Positions 1 through 7,232 of a stretch of DNA of 14,936 nucleotides are shown here, piece after piece. The stretch is from an uncultured Eubacteriales bacterium (GTDB lineage Bacteria > Bacillota > Clostridia > Christensenellales > Pumilibacteraceae). The number at the start of each line of letters is the position of its first letter. Within the stretch, counting starts at the first letter, position 1. The translations under genes were made by a program, and so were the position numbers. The stretch covers positions 1 through 14,936 of the forward strand of contig USNB01000011.1 of NCBI GenBank assembly GCA_900555875.1, given 5' to 3'. The notes beneath the pieces were generated by a model. It had not been told where the DNA came from. It searched no databases and was given only the letters and a program-made list of their open reading frames with translations.

Positions 1-2
1 AC

Positions 3-527
3 GGCAGGAGCGTCGAGACCGAAGCGCGTATCGTGCGCCGCGGAGTGTTCGGAGCTTTCGGCGGGATAGTCATGACCGCTCACACAAAAACGGACAGAAC
101 GGAATCCGTGCTGATGCACATATTCCGCGGCTGCGGCATAAACGGACTGACGGGGCCTACGGAGCGCGACGGCTTTTTGGTCCGTCCTCTCATAGACTGT
201 ACCCGCGAAGAGATCAACGAATACGTCCGCAGATACCGCGTTCCGTATTCGGACGACAGAACGAATGCCGACAGCGACTATGCCCGCAACTATATACGCA
301 ACAAGGTGCTTCCGCTCGTGCGGAGCCGCTATCCGGGGCTGGACGACGCGGTATCCCGTCTCGGCGACACCGCGAAGCTGATATCGGTATCGGACGGAGT
401 GAAAAGAGAAGCGGACGGTCGCGGATGCGGAAGGGATGAACGGTTCGCGCGCTCTTGCGGCGATGCTCGCCGCCGGGCTGGCGACGGATTATACCTCGGC
501 GCATATACGCGCAGTAACGGAGCTTGA
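3..527 (+). CDS. tilS: tRNA(Ile)-lysidine synthase TilS, N-terminal part (5' end off window, then frameshifted)
   Basis: TilS converts the wobble cytidine of tRNA-Ile(CAU) to lysidine so that the tRNA reads AUA. The window opens inside the gene, so the N-terminal P-loop is not visible. The frame starting at position 3 carries the family landmarks in order: the AHxxxD-xxES region (AHTKTDRTES, a variant of the usual AHHxDDxxET), FRGCGINGLTG, the RPLI strand, the D-RTNADSDYARNYIRN block and the following LP helix. After about position 410 the homology stops making sense in this frame and the frame ends in a TGA at 525-527. The true C-terminal continuation lies in another frame (next entry). The reading here is coding up to roughly 410; residues after that are probably frameshift products. 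The 5' end is cut only by the window. Confidence 0.85.
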   Translation, partial: GRSVETEARIVRRGVFGAFGGIVMTAHTKTDRTESVLMHIFRGCGINGLTGPTERDGFLVRPLIDCTREEINEYVRRYRVPYSDDRTNADSDYARNYIRNKVLPLVRSRYPGLDDAVSRLGDTAKLISVSDGVKREADGRGCGRDERFARSCGDARRRAGDGLYLGAYTRSNGA

Positions 528-1005
528 GTTCGCGCGTACAGGCGCCGGCGCCGATCTGCCGCATGGTTTCAGGGCGGAGCGCGAGAGCCGCGCCATCAGG
601 ATATACAGAAAGGAAGATCTTGCCGGATGCGAAGCGCCGTTCGCTCTCGGAAGGACGGATCTGCCGGACGGAAGATATGTTCTGGCGGAGCGCACCGACG
701 AACGCATCGACAGGCACGGCTGTGTGATAGACCTCGGCAAAGTGCCCGAAGGCGCGGTGCTGCGCACGCGCCGCGACGGAGACGTGTTCGTTCCGTGCGG
801 CGGCAGAAGAAAGTCGCTGAGCGATTGGCTGATAGATAAAAAAATACCGAGATATCTTCGTTCGCGCCTGCTCTATCTGGCGGCGGGCGGAGAAGTGCTC
901 GCGGTGGCGGGCATGGCGGCGGGAGCCGCCGTAGCTACGGATGAGTATACGAAAGATGCGGTAAGGATTACCGCGGGGAGGGATATCGGAGATGAACGCG
1001 CGTAA
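436..1005 (+). CDS. tilS: TilS C-terminal part, out of frame with the N-terminal part
   Basis: This frame encodes the C-terminal substrate-recognition region of TilS. It has a helical stretch (SRALAAMLAAG, then SAHIRAVTEL), a beta-rich part with paired acidic and basic strands, and the terminal KSLSDWLIDKKIPRYLRSRL segment followed by the GGEVLAVAGMA strand. This matches the usual TilS C-terminal signature, in which a lysine-rich tail precedes an 'IPRxxR' motif. It is one base out of register with the N-terminal half. A single-base change near 411-436 would join them. ATG 436 is the first start in this frame but has no well-spaced ribosome site, so independent translation is doubtful. The frame is closed upstream by TGA codons at 379 and 400. 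It overlaps hpt by 14 bases. The gene is either split or pseudo, or the break is a sequence or assembly error; I favour error (see findings). Confidence 0.8.
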   Translation: MNGSRALAAMLAAGLATDYTSAHIRAVTELEFARTGAGADLPHGFRAERESRAIRIYRKEDLAGCEAPFALGRTDLPDGRYVLAERTDERIDRHGCVIDLGKVPEGAVLRTRRDGDVFVPCGGRRKSLSDWLIDKKIPRYLRSRLLYLAAGGEVLAVAGMAAGAAVATDEYTKDAVRITAGRDIGDERA

Positions 1006-1525
1006 AAAGCTGTATTCGCGCAGGCAGATCGCCGCTCGCGTGAAGCAGATCGCGAAAGAGATAGCGGCAGACAGCGAAAGGGGAAAGCCCCTTCTCGCAG
1101 TGTGCGTGATAAAAGGAGCCGTACTTTTTTATGCGGACCTCGTCCGCGGGATACACCGCGACGTGCGGTTCGCGTTCGTGGCTGCCAGCTCGTATGCCGT
1201 AAGCGGCGACCGTATGGTCTCCGCGGGCAGCGTCGATATGAAGTACTGCACGGTGACGGACGATGAGATAAAGGACGCGGACGTGCTTCTCGTGGAGGAC
1301 ATCGTGGATACGGGCAGGACGATCGCCGCGCTCAAATCGTATTTCCTGGAAAAAGGCGCCGGACGCGTGCGCGTTGCCGCGATGCTGGACAAGCCCGACT
1401 GCCGCAAGACGGATATCGTTCCCGATTATGTCGCGTTCACTATAAGCGGCAATCCCTATATAATAGGATACGGTCTGGATAATGCGCAGAAGTGCCGCAA
1501 TCTCGACGGCATTTTCGAGCTGTGA
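992..1525 (+). CDS. hpt: Hypoxanthine phosphoribosyltransferase
   Basis: Purine salvage enzyme that transfers the phosphoribosyl group of PRPP to hypoxanthine or guanine in the cytoplasm. At 177 residues it has the usual size. Visible motifs are the beta-strand plus KG loop (VCVIKGAVLFYADL, residues 37-50), the PRPP-binding signature VEDIVDTGRT (101-110), the LDKPDCR segment (132-138) and the C-terminal GYGLDNAQKCRNLDGI region (159-174), which is characteristic of bacterial HPRT. The ATG at 992 is preceded by a GGAG-rich stretch (977-990) and overlaps the end of tilS by 14 bases, so translation is probably coupled. The tilS-hpt order is the common Bacillota arrangement (in Bacillus, tilS-hprT-ftsH). 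Here ftsH does not follow; a tRNA methyltransferase gene does. Confidence 0.95.
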   Translation: MNARKKLYSRRQIAARVKQIAKEIAADSERGKPLLAVCVIKGAVLFYADLVRGIHRDVRFAFVAASSYAVSGDRMVSAGSVDMKYCTVTDDEIKDADVLLVEDIVDTGRTIAALKSYFLEKGAGRVRVAAMLDKPDCRKTDIVPDYVAFTISGNPYIIGYGLDNAQKCRNLDGIFEL

Positions 1526-2214
1526 GCGAAAAGATCTGCGATCTGCAGACGCACGGACTGCGCTTCATACAGAGCGACGAGTATTTCCCGTTCGGAACGG
1601 ACGGCGTGGAACTCGCCAATTTCGTGGATGGAGGCCCCGGGAACAGAGCGATCGATCTGTGCTGCGGCACGGGCATAGTACCCGTGCTTCTCGCGGGGAA
1701 AAAGGGCATCCCCGCGACGGGCGTGGAGCTGCAGCCCGGTCCGGCTGCGCTTGCCGCGCGCAATGCGGAACTGAACGGTCTGCCGATAGACGTGCACGTG
1801 ATGCACGTACAGGATGCTCCCGCGCATTTCGGCAGGGGCAGGTTCGATATAGTGACGTGCAATCCGCCTTATCGCAAAGCGGGGAGCGGTGCTCAGAGCG
1901 CGAGCGAATACGTGCGCACCGCGCGTCACGAGACCATGCTTACCGCAGCCGAGGCTGTGGACGCCGCGTCAGCGCTGCTCGGGACGGGAGGTAAATTTTA
2001 TATAGTACATCTCTGCGAGCGTATGGATGAGATATTGAAACTGTGTATCGATGCCGGTCTCGCGCCGAAGACCCTGCAGATACTGCGTCCGGCGGAAGGG
2101 AAGCCGCCCAGGATCTTTCTGCTTAAATGCGTCGCGGGCGGAGGCAGCGGGCTCAGAGTCCTTCCCGAACGTACCGTATACGGCACGACGGCGGACGATT
2201 ATCCGGATAAGTGA
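1522..2214 (+). CDS. tRNA1(Val) A37 N6-methyltransferase TrmN6-like (COG4123)
   Basis: SAM-dependent methyltransferase of the YfiC/TrmN6 family, which methylates adenosine in tRNA. Numbering from GTG 1522 (230 residues), it has the family N-terminus DLQTHGLRFIQSDEYFPFGTDG (7-28), the SAM-binding loop DLCCGTGIVP (45-54) and the amino-methyltransferase catalytic motif NPPY (114-117). I prefer GTG 1522 over ATG 1492. The family typically starts just before the 'DLQ..GL' segment, and GTG 1522 overlaps the hpt stop codon (GTGA), a normal coupled arrangement; ATG 1492 would lie 31 bases inside hpt. An rsmI gene follows after 7 bases. The same trmN6-rsmI pairing occurs near the Bacillus origin (yabB-yazA-rsmI). 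The exact tRNA substrate is inferred from the family. Confidence 0.85.
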   Translation: MSEKICDLQTHGLRFIQSDEYFPFGTDGVELANFVDGGPGNRAIDLCCGTGIVPVLLAGKKGIPATGVELQPGPAALAARNAELNGLPIDVHVMHVQDAPAHFGRGRFDIVTCNPPYRKAGSGAQSASEYVRTARHETMLTAAEAVDAASALLGTGGKFYIVHLCERMDEILKLCIDAGLAPKTLQILRPAEGKPPRIFLLKCVAGGGSGLRVLPERTVYGTTADDYPDK

Positions 2215-2221
2215 GGAGGAT

Positions 2222-3028
2222 ATGCTCAGTATAGTCGTGACGCCGATAGGCAATCTCGGAGACATAACTTACCGCGCGGTCGAAACGCTCTCGGAGGCGG
2301 ACGTCGTATATTGCGAGGATACCCGCCGCACGGCGGTGCTTTTCTCTCGTTACGGAATAAAAACTCCCGTGCGCGTATACGAGAAATTTGGCGAGGCGCG
2401 TACCGCTGAGCGTATAGTGGAAGAGCTGAAAGCGGGAAAGAATATCGCTCTCGTATCCGATGCGGGCACCCCGCTCGTAAGCGATCCGGGGAAAGTGCTC
2501 GTGGACGCGCTTGTACGCGAAGGTCTGGAATATACCGTCGTGGGCAGCGGCTGCGCCGCGATAAGCGCGCTCGTATTGTCCGGCATGGACTCGTCGGCAT
2601 TCTGTTTCGTCGGATTCCTTCCCGAGAAGAATGCGGACAGGAAGCGCTTGCTCGACCGTTTCCGCGGATTGCAGGCGACGCTGATATTCTATGTAGCTCC
2701 GCACGACCTTATAAAGACGGACGCATATCTCGCCGCCGAGCTGGGCGGCAGGAAGGCCGCGCTCGTGCGCGAGATAAGCAAACTGCACGAAGAGTGCGTG
2801 CGTTTCAGTCTGGGCGAACTGCCGCCCGACGTGACGGTTAAGGGCGAGATGGTGCTCGTCGTCGAAGGCGCGGACGATTCTTCGGAGCTTTCTTCTCTCA
2901 CGCCGCAGGAGCATTACGCCCATTACCTTTCTCTCGGAATGGACGAGAAAGAAGCGATGAAAGCGACGGCGAGGGACAGAGGGGTCTCAAAAAGCGATAT
3001 ATACGCGCTGGTGAAGCGCGATAAATAA
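2222..3028 (+). CDS. rsmI: 16S rRNA (cytidine-1402-2'-O)-methyltransferase RsmI
   Basis: RsmI places the 2'-O-methyl group on C1402 of 16S rRNA in the ribosomal decoding centre, using SAM. The 268-residue product shows the tetrapyrrole-methylase fold landmarks: VTPIGNLGDITYRAVETL (6-23), CEDTRRT (31-37), ALVSDAGTPLVSDPG (76-90), GFLPEK after the VLSGM segment, and an FYVAPHDL motif where many members have FYESPHRL. The C-terminal helical tail (LGMDEKEAMKATARDRGVSKSDIY) is typical of the family. The ATG at 2222 has a good GGAGGA ribosome site at 2215-2220; the same frame is open further upstream from 2051, but that part overlaps trmN6 and is not RsmI-like. It probably shares a transcript with the genes on either side. 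Confidence 0.95.
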   Translation: MLSIVVTPIGNLGDITYRAVETLSEADVVYCEDTRRTAVLFSRYGIKTPVRVYEKFGEARTAERIVEELKAGKNIALVSDAGTPLVSDPGKVLVDALVREGLEYTVVGSGCAAISALVLSGMDSSAFCFVGFLPEKNADRKRLLDRFRGLQATLIFYVAPHDLIKTDAYLAAELGGRKAALVREISKLHEECVRFSLGELPPDVTVKGEMVLVVEGADDSSELSSLTPQEHYAHYLSLGMDEKEAMKATARDRGVSKSDIYALVKRDK

Positions 3029-3058
3029 GGGAAAGCCGGGCAGCCGGCGGAGAACGAT

Positions 3059-3643
3059 ATGCAGGTAAAGAAAAAGTCCATCGAAGACCGCATCGTGGCA
3101 GCGGGACGGCGCGAATTCCTCGAAAGGGGATATCGCGGCAGCAGTGTGGCGCGCATAGCGTCGGGCGCCGATGTTCCGATAGGCAATTTTTACAGATACT
3201 TCGGAGGCAAAAAGCAGCTTCTCGACAAAGTCGTCGGACCGGTCTATGCGTTCATACCGAAATTCATAGCGGATCTCGCGGGAACGACGACCGTGCTCGA
3301 TATGCCGCTCGAGCAGTTTTCATCCTTTATAGCAAAGGAGCTTTACCGGGTGTTCTGGCGCAATCGCGACGAACTGATCATACTCCTTTATAAATGTTCG
3401 GGAACGGAATACGAGGATTTCCGCGAATCCATAAACGGATTGATAAGGGATATAATAATAAAGCGCAATTTCGGCGATATACGCATCAACGAGTCCGAGC
3501 GCATCATGTCAAAAGTGGTGGCGAACGGATATCTTGCGGGAATACTCGAACTGCTGGATATGGAGTGGGACGAAGCCAAATTCACCGGACTGATACAGAA
3601 GATAACGCTGTTTTTCTTCAGCGATTTCAAGACGAGAGGGTAA
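3059..3643 (+). CDS. TetR/AcrR family transcriptional regulator
   Basis: One-component DNA-binding regulator of 194 residues. The N-terminal TetR helix-turn-helix domain is clear: IVAAGRREFLERGYRGSSVARIA (residues 12-34), followed by the recognition helix region VPIGNFYRYFGGKKQLLDKV (39-58), where the F-YRYF-xxKxxL pattern is diagnostic. The C-terminal ligand domain (about 70-194) is helical and not recognisable, so no effector can be named. An AGCCGGCGGAGAA stretch precedes ATG 3059. It lies 30 bases after rsmI and only 6 bases before dnaA, so it is probably cotranscribed with dnaA. That makes a role in controlling the dnaA transcript possible, but the sequence does not show it. Confidence 0.9.
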   Translation: MQVKKKSIEDRIVAAGRREFLERGYRGSSVARIASGADVPIGNFYRYFGGKKQLLDKVVGPVYAFIPKFIADLAGTTTVLDMPLEQFSSFIAKELYRVFWRNRDELIILLYKCSGTEYEDFRESINGLIRDIIIKRNFGDIRINESERIMSKVVANGYLAGILELLDMEWDEAKFTGLIQKITLFFFSDFKTRG

Positions 3644-3649
3644 AGATAC

Positions 3650-5008
3650 ATGAAAAGCGCACATGAAATATGGAGAGATATGCTTTCCGATCTTGAGACG
3701 GAATTCAGCGCGGTCAGTTTCGACGTCTGGATAAAGACGCTCGTACCGTATTGCGTGGACGACAAGAGCCGTCTCGTCCTCATCGCGACCAACAGCGAGC
3801 ATAAGCATAAAGTCAATTCCGGACAGAAGATAACCATAAAACTCGTCGCGCAGAAGGTCGCGCCGTATCTTACCGACATAGTGGTCATAGAAGACAGCGA
3901 GAAAGAGGACTATTCCGCTGCCGTAAAAGAGGACGGATCCGCGGAAGGGGAGCGCCGCAAAGAAGAGCTGTACGGCGTCGGAACGCCCATAAATCCCAAA
4001 TATAATTTCGAAGAATTCGTCGTCGGAAAGAGCAACGAACTGACCGTGGCGGCGGCGCATGCGGTCAGCGAAGCGCCGGGGCAGAAATTCAATCCGCTTT
4101 TCATATACGGCGCGTCCGGACTCGGCAAAACGCATATCATGCACGCGATAGGGAATTCGCTTCTTGTGTCTCATCCCGACCTGAAAGTGGTATACGTGAC
4201 GAGCGAAAAGTTTCTTAACGACTTCATCTCGTCCATAGGCAACAGCAAGGAGTCGAGGAACACGTTCCGCGACAAGTACCGCCGTGCGGACGTGCTGATG
4301 ATAGACGACGTTCAGTTGCTTTCCGGCAAGGAGCGCACGCAGGAGGAACTGTTCCATACGTTCAACGATATGCATGACGCCGGCAAGCAGCTCGTGTTCA
4401 CGTCTGACCGCACTCCGGGAGAGATCCCCGATATATCCGACAGACTGCGCAGCCGTTTCGAGTGGGGACTGATAACGGATATCCAGCCGCCCGATATCGA
4501 AACGCGTATAGTCATTCTCAAGAAAAAGGCGCAGAAATTGCAGGCGAACATCCCGCTCGAAGTACTCACTTTCATGGCGGAGAAGATAGACAGCAATATC
4601 CGCGAGATGGAGAGCCTGCTCAATAAGGTGGTGTTCCTTTCCGGACTGACGGGGGCGCAGCCCTCCATAGAGCTGGTGCGCGACACGCTCAAGGATTACC
4701 GCAACGTCACGGAAGAAAAGATAAATCCCGACGTGATCATAGAGTGCGTGTGCAAATATTTCGGTCTTGCGAGAGACGTGCTCCTCGGCAAGAAGAAGAA
4801 TAAGGATATAGTCGAGCCCAGGCAGATATGTATGTACCTCATGGCGGATATGACCAACATGCCGCTCGAAACGGTAGGCAACATATGCGGCGGCCGCGAT
4901 CATACGACGGTGATGCACGCCCGCGATAAGATAGAGCGGCTCATGCCTTCCGCATCGCGCATAAAAACGGCGGTGGAAGACATACGCAGCATGGTGTTCA
5001 AAAAATAG
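3650..5008 (+). CDS. dnaA: Chromosomal replication initiator protein DnaA
   Basis: AAA+ initiator that binds DnaA boxes at oriC and melts the origin. The product is 452 residues, a normal length, with all domains. Domain I (about 1-80, HEIWRDMLSDLETEFS, FDVWIKTL) is followed by a short acidic linker (81-110). Domain III carries the PINPKYNFEEFVVGKSNE entry (113-130), Walker A GASGLGKT (154-161), Walker B VLMIDD (215-220), the SDR sensor (252-254) and the RLRSRFEWGL arginine-finger region (265-274). Domain IV has the DnaA signature GGRDHTTVMHA (414-424). No key residue looks lost. The start follows the tetR stop by 6 bases. There is no dnaN, recF or rpmH next to it, which is unusual (see findings). 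I saw no TTATCCACA cluster in the adjacent intergenic DNA. Confidence 0.96.
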   Translation: MKSAHEIWRDMLSDLETEFSAVSFDVWIKTLVPYCVDDKSRLVLIATNSEHKHKVNSGQKITIKLVAQKVAPYLTDIVVIEDSEKEDYSAAVKEDGSAEGERRKEELYGVGTPINPKYNFEEFVVGKSNELTVAAAHAVSEAPGQKFNPLFIYGASGLGKTHIMHAIGNSLLVSHPDLKVVYVTSEKFLNDFISSIGNSKESRNTFRDKYRRADVLMIDDVQLLSGKERTQEELFHTFNDMHDAGKQLVFTSDRTPGEIPDISDRLRSRFEWGLITDIQPPDIETRIVILKKKAQKLQANIPLEVLTFMAEKIDSNIREMESLLNKVVFLSGLTGAQPSIELVRDTLKDYRNVTEEKINPDVIIECVCKYFGLARDVLLGKKKNKDIVEPRQICMYLMADMTNMPLETVGNICGGRDHTTVMHARDKIERLMPSASRIKTAVEDIRSMVFKK

Positions 5009-5031
5009 CCTTCCGAGTTGCGTCAAAACGC

Positions 5032-5060
5032 TTGACTTTTGCTTTTTTCGCAGATATAAT
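5032..5060 (+). promoter_or_regulatory. Sigma-A type promoter for rpmE
   Basis: TTGACT at 5032-5037, a 17-base spacer, and a perfect TATAAT at 5055-5060, in the gap between dnaA and rpmE. The start codon of rpmE is 36 bases further on, which leaves a short leader with AGGAG at 5080-5084. This is the best sigma-A promoter match I found in the plus-strand block. Confidence 0.88.
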
Positions 5061-5096
5061 ATTAAGGCTGATATCAAACAGGAGAATTCGAAAACG

Positions 5097-5312
5097 ATGA
5101 AAGAGAAGATACATCCCGATTACCATGAAGTAAAGTGCGTATGCGCGTGCGGAGCCGAGTTCATCACCGGCACGACGAAAAAGGGCGACGTCCTTAAGGT
5201 GGACGTATGCTCCAAGTGCCATCCTTTCTACACCGGCAAGCAGAAGAGAGTTGAGACGGGCGGCAGGATCGACAAGTTCAACAAGAGATACGCGAGCGCG
5301 ACCAAGAAATAA
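5097..5312 (+). CDS. rpmE: 50S ribosomal protein L31 (bL31), zinc-binding form
   Basis: Small ribosomal protein at the large-subunit/small-subunit bridge. The 71-residue product starts MKEKIHPDYHEVKCVCACG and has the zinc ligands of the C+ form: Cys16 and Cys18 in the first cluster, Cys38 and Cys41 (CSKC) in the second. Next come the family motif HPFYTGKQKRVETGGRIDKFNKRY and a basic tail. The start has AGGAG at 5080-5084. A clear promoter precedes it and a strong hairpin follows it, so it can be a single-gene transcript. The next genes (DUF1385-prmC and prfA) follow the rpmE-prmC-prfA order seen in Bacillota and are probably reached by read-through of the terminator. Confidence 0.96.
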   Translation: MKEKIHPDYHEVKCVCACGAEFITGTTKKGDVLKVDVCSKCHPFYTGKQKRVETGGRIDKFNKRYASATKK

Positions 5313-5317
5313 AACTC

Positions 5318-5372
5318 AAAACCATACCGATGTGCAGACCGCCGATGAGCAGCCCACGCGGTATGGTTTTTT
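5318..5372 (+). terminator. Intrinsic terminator or attenuator between rpmE and the DUF1385-prmC gene
   Basis: A perfect 12-bp inverted repeat pairs 5318-5329 (AAAACCATACCG) with 5359-5370 (CGGTATGGTTTT), with a 29-base loop and a run of six T at 5367-5372. It starts 6 bases after the rpmE stop. The long loop is unusual for a simple terminator. The next start codon lies only 15 bases after the T-run. Confidence 0.8.
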
Positions 5373-5387
5373 CATTTACCGACGAAT

Positions 5388-7232
5388 ATGGCAAAGAAAG
5401 AAAAAAAGTCCGAGTGGAGATCGCCCGGCAAATACAAGCCCTGTTCGATAGGAGGACAGGCGCTTCTCGAAGGCGTTATGATGCGCGGTGCGACAAGCAC
5501 CGCCGTTTGCTGCCGCGACGAAAAAGGCGATCTCGTCGTTTATACGGAGAGGACGCCGGCGCGTAAAAAATGGTATCACCGCATGCCGATAGTTCGCGGG
5601 GTGGTATCGTTTTTCTCTTCTCTCGTCATGGGCGTCAGATATATAGGAAAGTCGGCGGACATATATGCAGGCGACGATGAGGACGCAAAGCTGGGTAGCG
5701 GCGGTATGTTCATCGCCGTAGCGCTCGCGCTCGTGCTTGCTGTCGCGCTTTTCATCGTCGTTCCCGGCGTGCTCAACTGGCTGATAATAGACCTGCTGTT
5801 CGATCTCGATACCGTCCTTTCGGACAGTATATACATACTCGTCATGAGCCTCTTCAAAGGGGTGATGAAAGTGCTCATACTCATATTCTATCTGTTTCTG
5901 ACCAGCCGGCTGAAGGATATCCGCAGGACGTATATGTATCACGGAGCGGAGCACCGCACGATAAACTGCTACGAGCACGGTATGGAACTTACGGTGGAAA
6001 ACGTCCAGAAATGTTCGACGCGTCATGCGCGCTGCGGCACTACGTTCCTGTTCTATACGGTATTTCTCAGCGTGCTCGTGATGGCGCTCGTCACATGGCT
6101 GCTTTCGCTTGCGGGACTGACTACGTCTGGGCTTCAGGAAGCGGTCGGCAGCGCGGGGCAGATACTTTACAACCTCATAATAATGGGAGTCGGGCTGTGC
6201 TGCGTTCCCGTTATAGCCGGATTGTCTTACGAACTGCTGCGTTTTGTGGCGAAGATGCCGGATAACGCGTTTTTCATGATATTCAAGGCGCCGGGTTTCG
6301 CGCTCCAGGCGCTCACCACCAAAAAGCCCGACGACGGGATGGCGGAAGCGGCGATCGCGGCGTTCGGTAAAGTGCTTGAAATGGATGCGGATCCGTCGAT
6401 CCCCGCCGTGGACTTTTACGAGATGACGATGAAGGACGCCCGCGCATATATTTCCGGACTTTATGCGGAAGCCGGTATAGACGACGCCAGCGAGCCGGAT
6501 TGGCTGCTGTGCCATGTGCTCGGCGTGACGCGTCCCGAACTCGCGCATGTCGAAAAGCTCACGAAAGAGCAGACCGCCAGGCTGAAGGAGTATGCCGCGA
6601 AACGCGCTTCGGGGATCCCTCTCGATTACGTGACGGGAGAAAGCGATTTTTACGGCATAAAGCTGAAGACGGACGAGCGCGTGCATCTGCCGCGCATGGA
6701 GACGGAGACCGTCGCTCTCGCAGCCGCGGATATATTAAAGAAAAAGAAAAACGCCCGCGCGCTCGACCTCATGACGGGCAGCGGCTGCATAGCCGCGCTG
6801 CTCGCGGCGGAAACGGACGCCGTGATAACGGCGTCGGATATCGACGACGGGGCGCTCGCCGTTGCGCGCGAAAATCTGCCCGACAGGGTGAATGTGGTCA
6901 GAGCCGACGTGTTCGACGGAATAGACGGGACATTCGACCTGATAGTTTCCAATCCGCCTTACGTTCGTTCGGGCGAGATAGACGGGCTGCAGAAAGAGGT
7001 GACCTGTCAGCCCCGCATATCGCTGGACGGAGGGGAAGACGGACTGAAGTTCCATCGTATGATCGCTGAAGGCGCGGCGGCAAAGCTGAACGACGGCGGC
7101 TCCCTCGTGCTCGAGATCGGCTGCGATCAGGCGGCGGACGTGACCGCGCTCCTCGCCGATGATTTCCGCGATATTAAAGTCATAAAGGATCTCGGCGGCA
7201 GAGACCGCGCCGTCGTTGCCGTGAAAAAATGA
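5388..7232 (+). CDS. prmC: DUF1385 membrane protein fused to PrmC, release-factor glutamine methyltransferase
   Basis: A 614-residue two-part protein. Residues 1 to about 315 are a DUF1385 (YqhQ-like) membrane domain with the hallmark GGQALLEGVMMRG (22-34), hydrophobic segments near 105-138, 148-172, 218-243 and 258-285, and the conserved YHGAEHRTINCYEHG block (184-198) with CSTRHARCGT (209-218). Residues about 340-614 are PrmC, which methylates the glutamine of the GGQ loop of release factors using SAM. It has an N-terminal helical domain, the HLPRMETE motif (433-440), the SAM loop DLMTGSG (460-466) and the catalytic NPPY (522-525). Its ATGA stop overlaps the prfA start, so the enzyme and its substrate are translationally coupled. 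No obvious ribosome site precedes ATG 5388. The DUF1385 function is unknown; the fusion tethers PrmC to the membrane. Confidence 0.92.
   Translation: MAKKEKKSEWRSPGKYKPCSIGGQALLEGVMMRGATSTAVCCRDEKGDLVVYTERTPARKKWYHRMPIVRGVVSFFSSLVMGVRYIGKSADIYAGDDEDAKLGSGGMFIAVALALVLAVALFIVVPGVLNWLIIDLLFDLDTVLSDSIYILVMSLFKGVMKVLILIFYLFLTSRLKDIRRTYMYHGAEHRTINCYEHGMELTVENVQKCSTRHARCGTTFLFYTVFLSVLVMALVTWLLSLAGLTTSGLQEAVGSAGQILYNLIIMGVGLCCVPVIAGLSYELLRFVAKMPDNAFFMIFKAPGFALQALTTKKPDDGMAEAAIAAFGKVLEMDADPSIPAVDFYEMTMKDARAYISGLYAEAGIDDASEPDWLLCHVLGVTRPELAHVEKLTKEQTARLKEYAAKRASGIPLDYVTGESDFYGIKLKTDERVHLPRMETETVALAAADILKKKKNARALDLMTGSGCIAALLAAETDAVITASDIDDGALAVARENLPDRVNVVRADVFDGIDGTFDLIVSNPPYVRSGEIDGLQKEVTCQPRISLDGGEDGLKFHRMIAEGAAAKLNDGGSLVLEIGCDQAADVTALLADDFRDIKVIKDLGGRDRAVVAVKK

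Noticed and set aside
3509..5077. Long 522-codon minus-strand open frame across dnaA
   Set aside because: It lies antisense to a fully conserved dnaA and its translation is rich in His, Arg and Tyr with no domain; it arises from codon bias.
5376..6686. 436-codon minus-strand frame across the DUF1385-prmC gene
   Set aside because: It is antisense to a conserved gene, has Arg/His-rich composition, and shows no ribosome site or motif.
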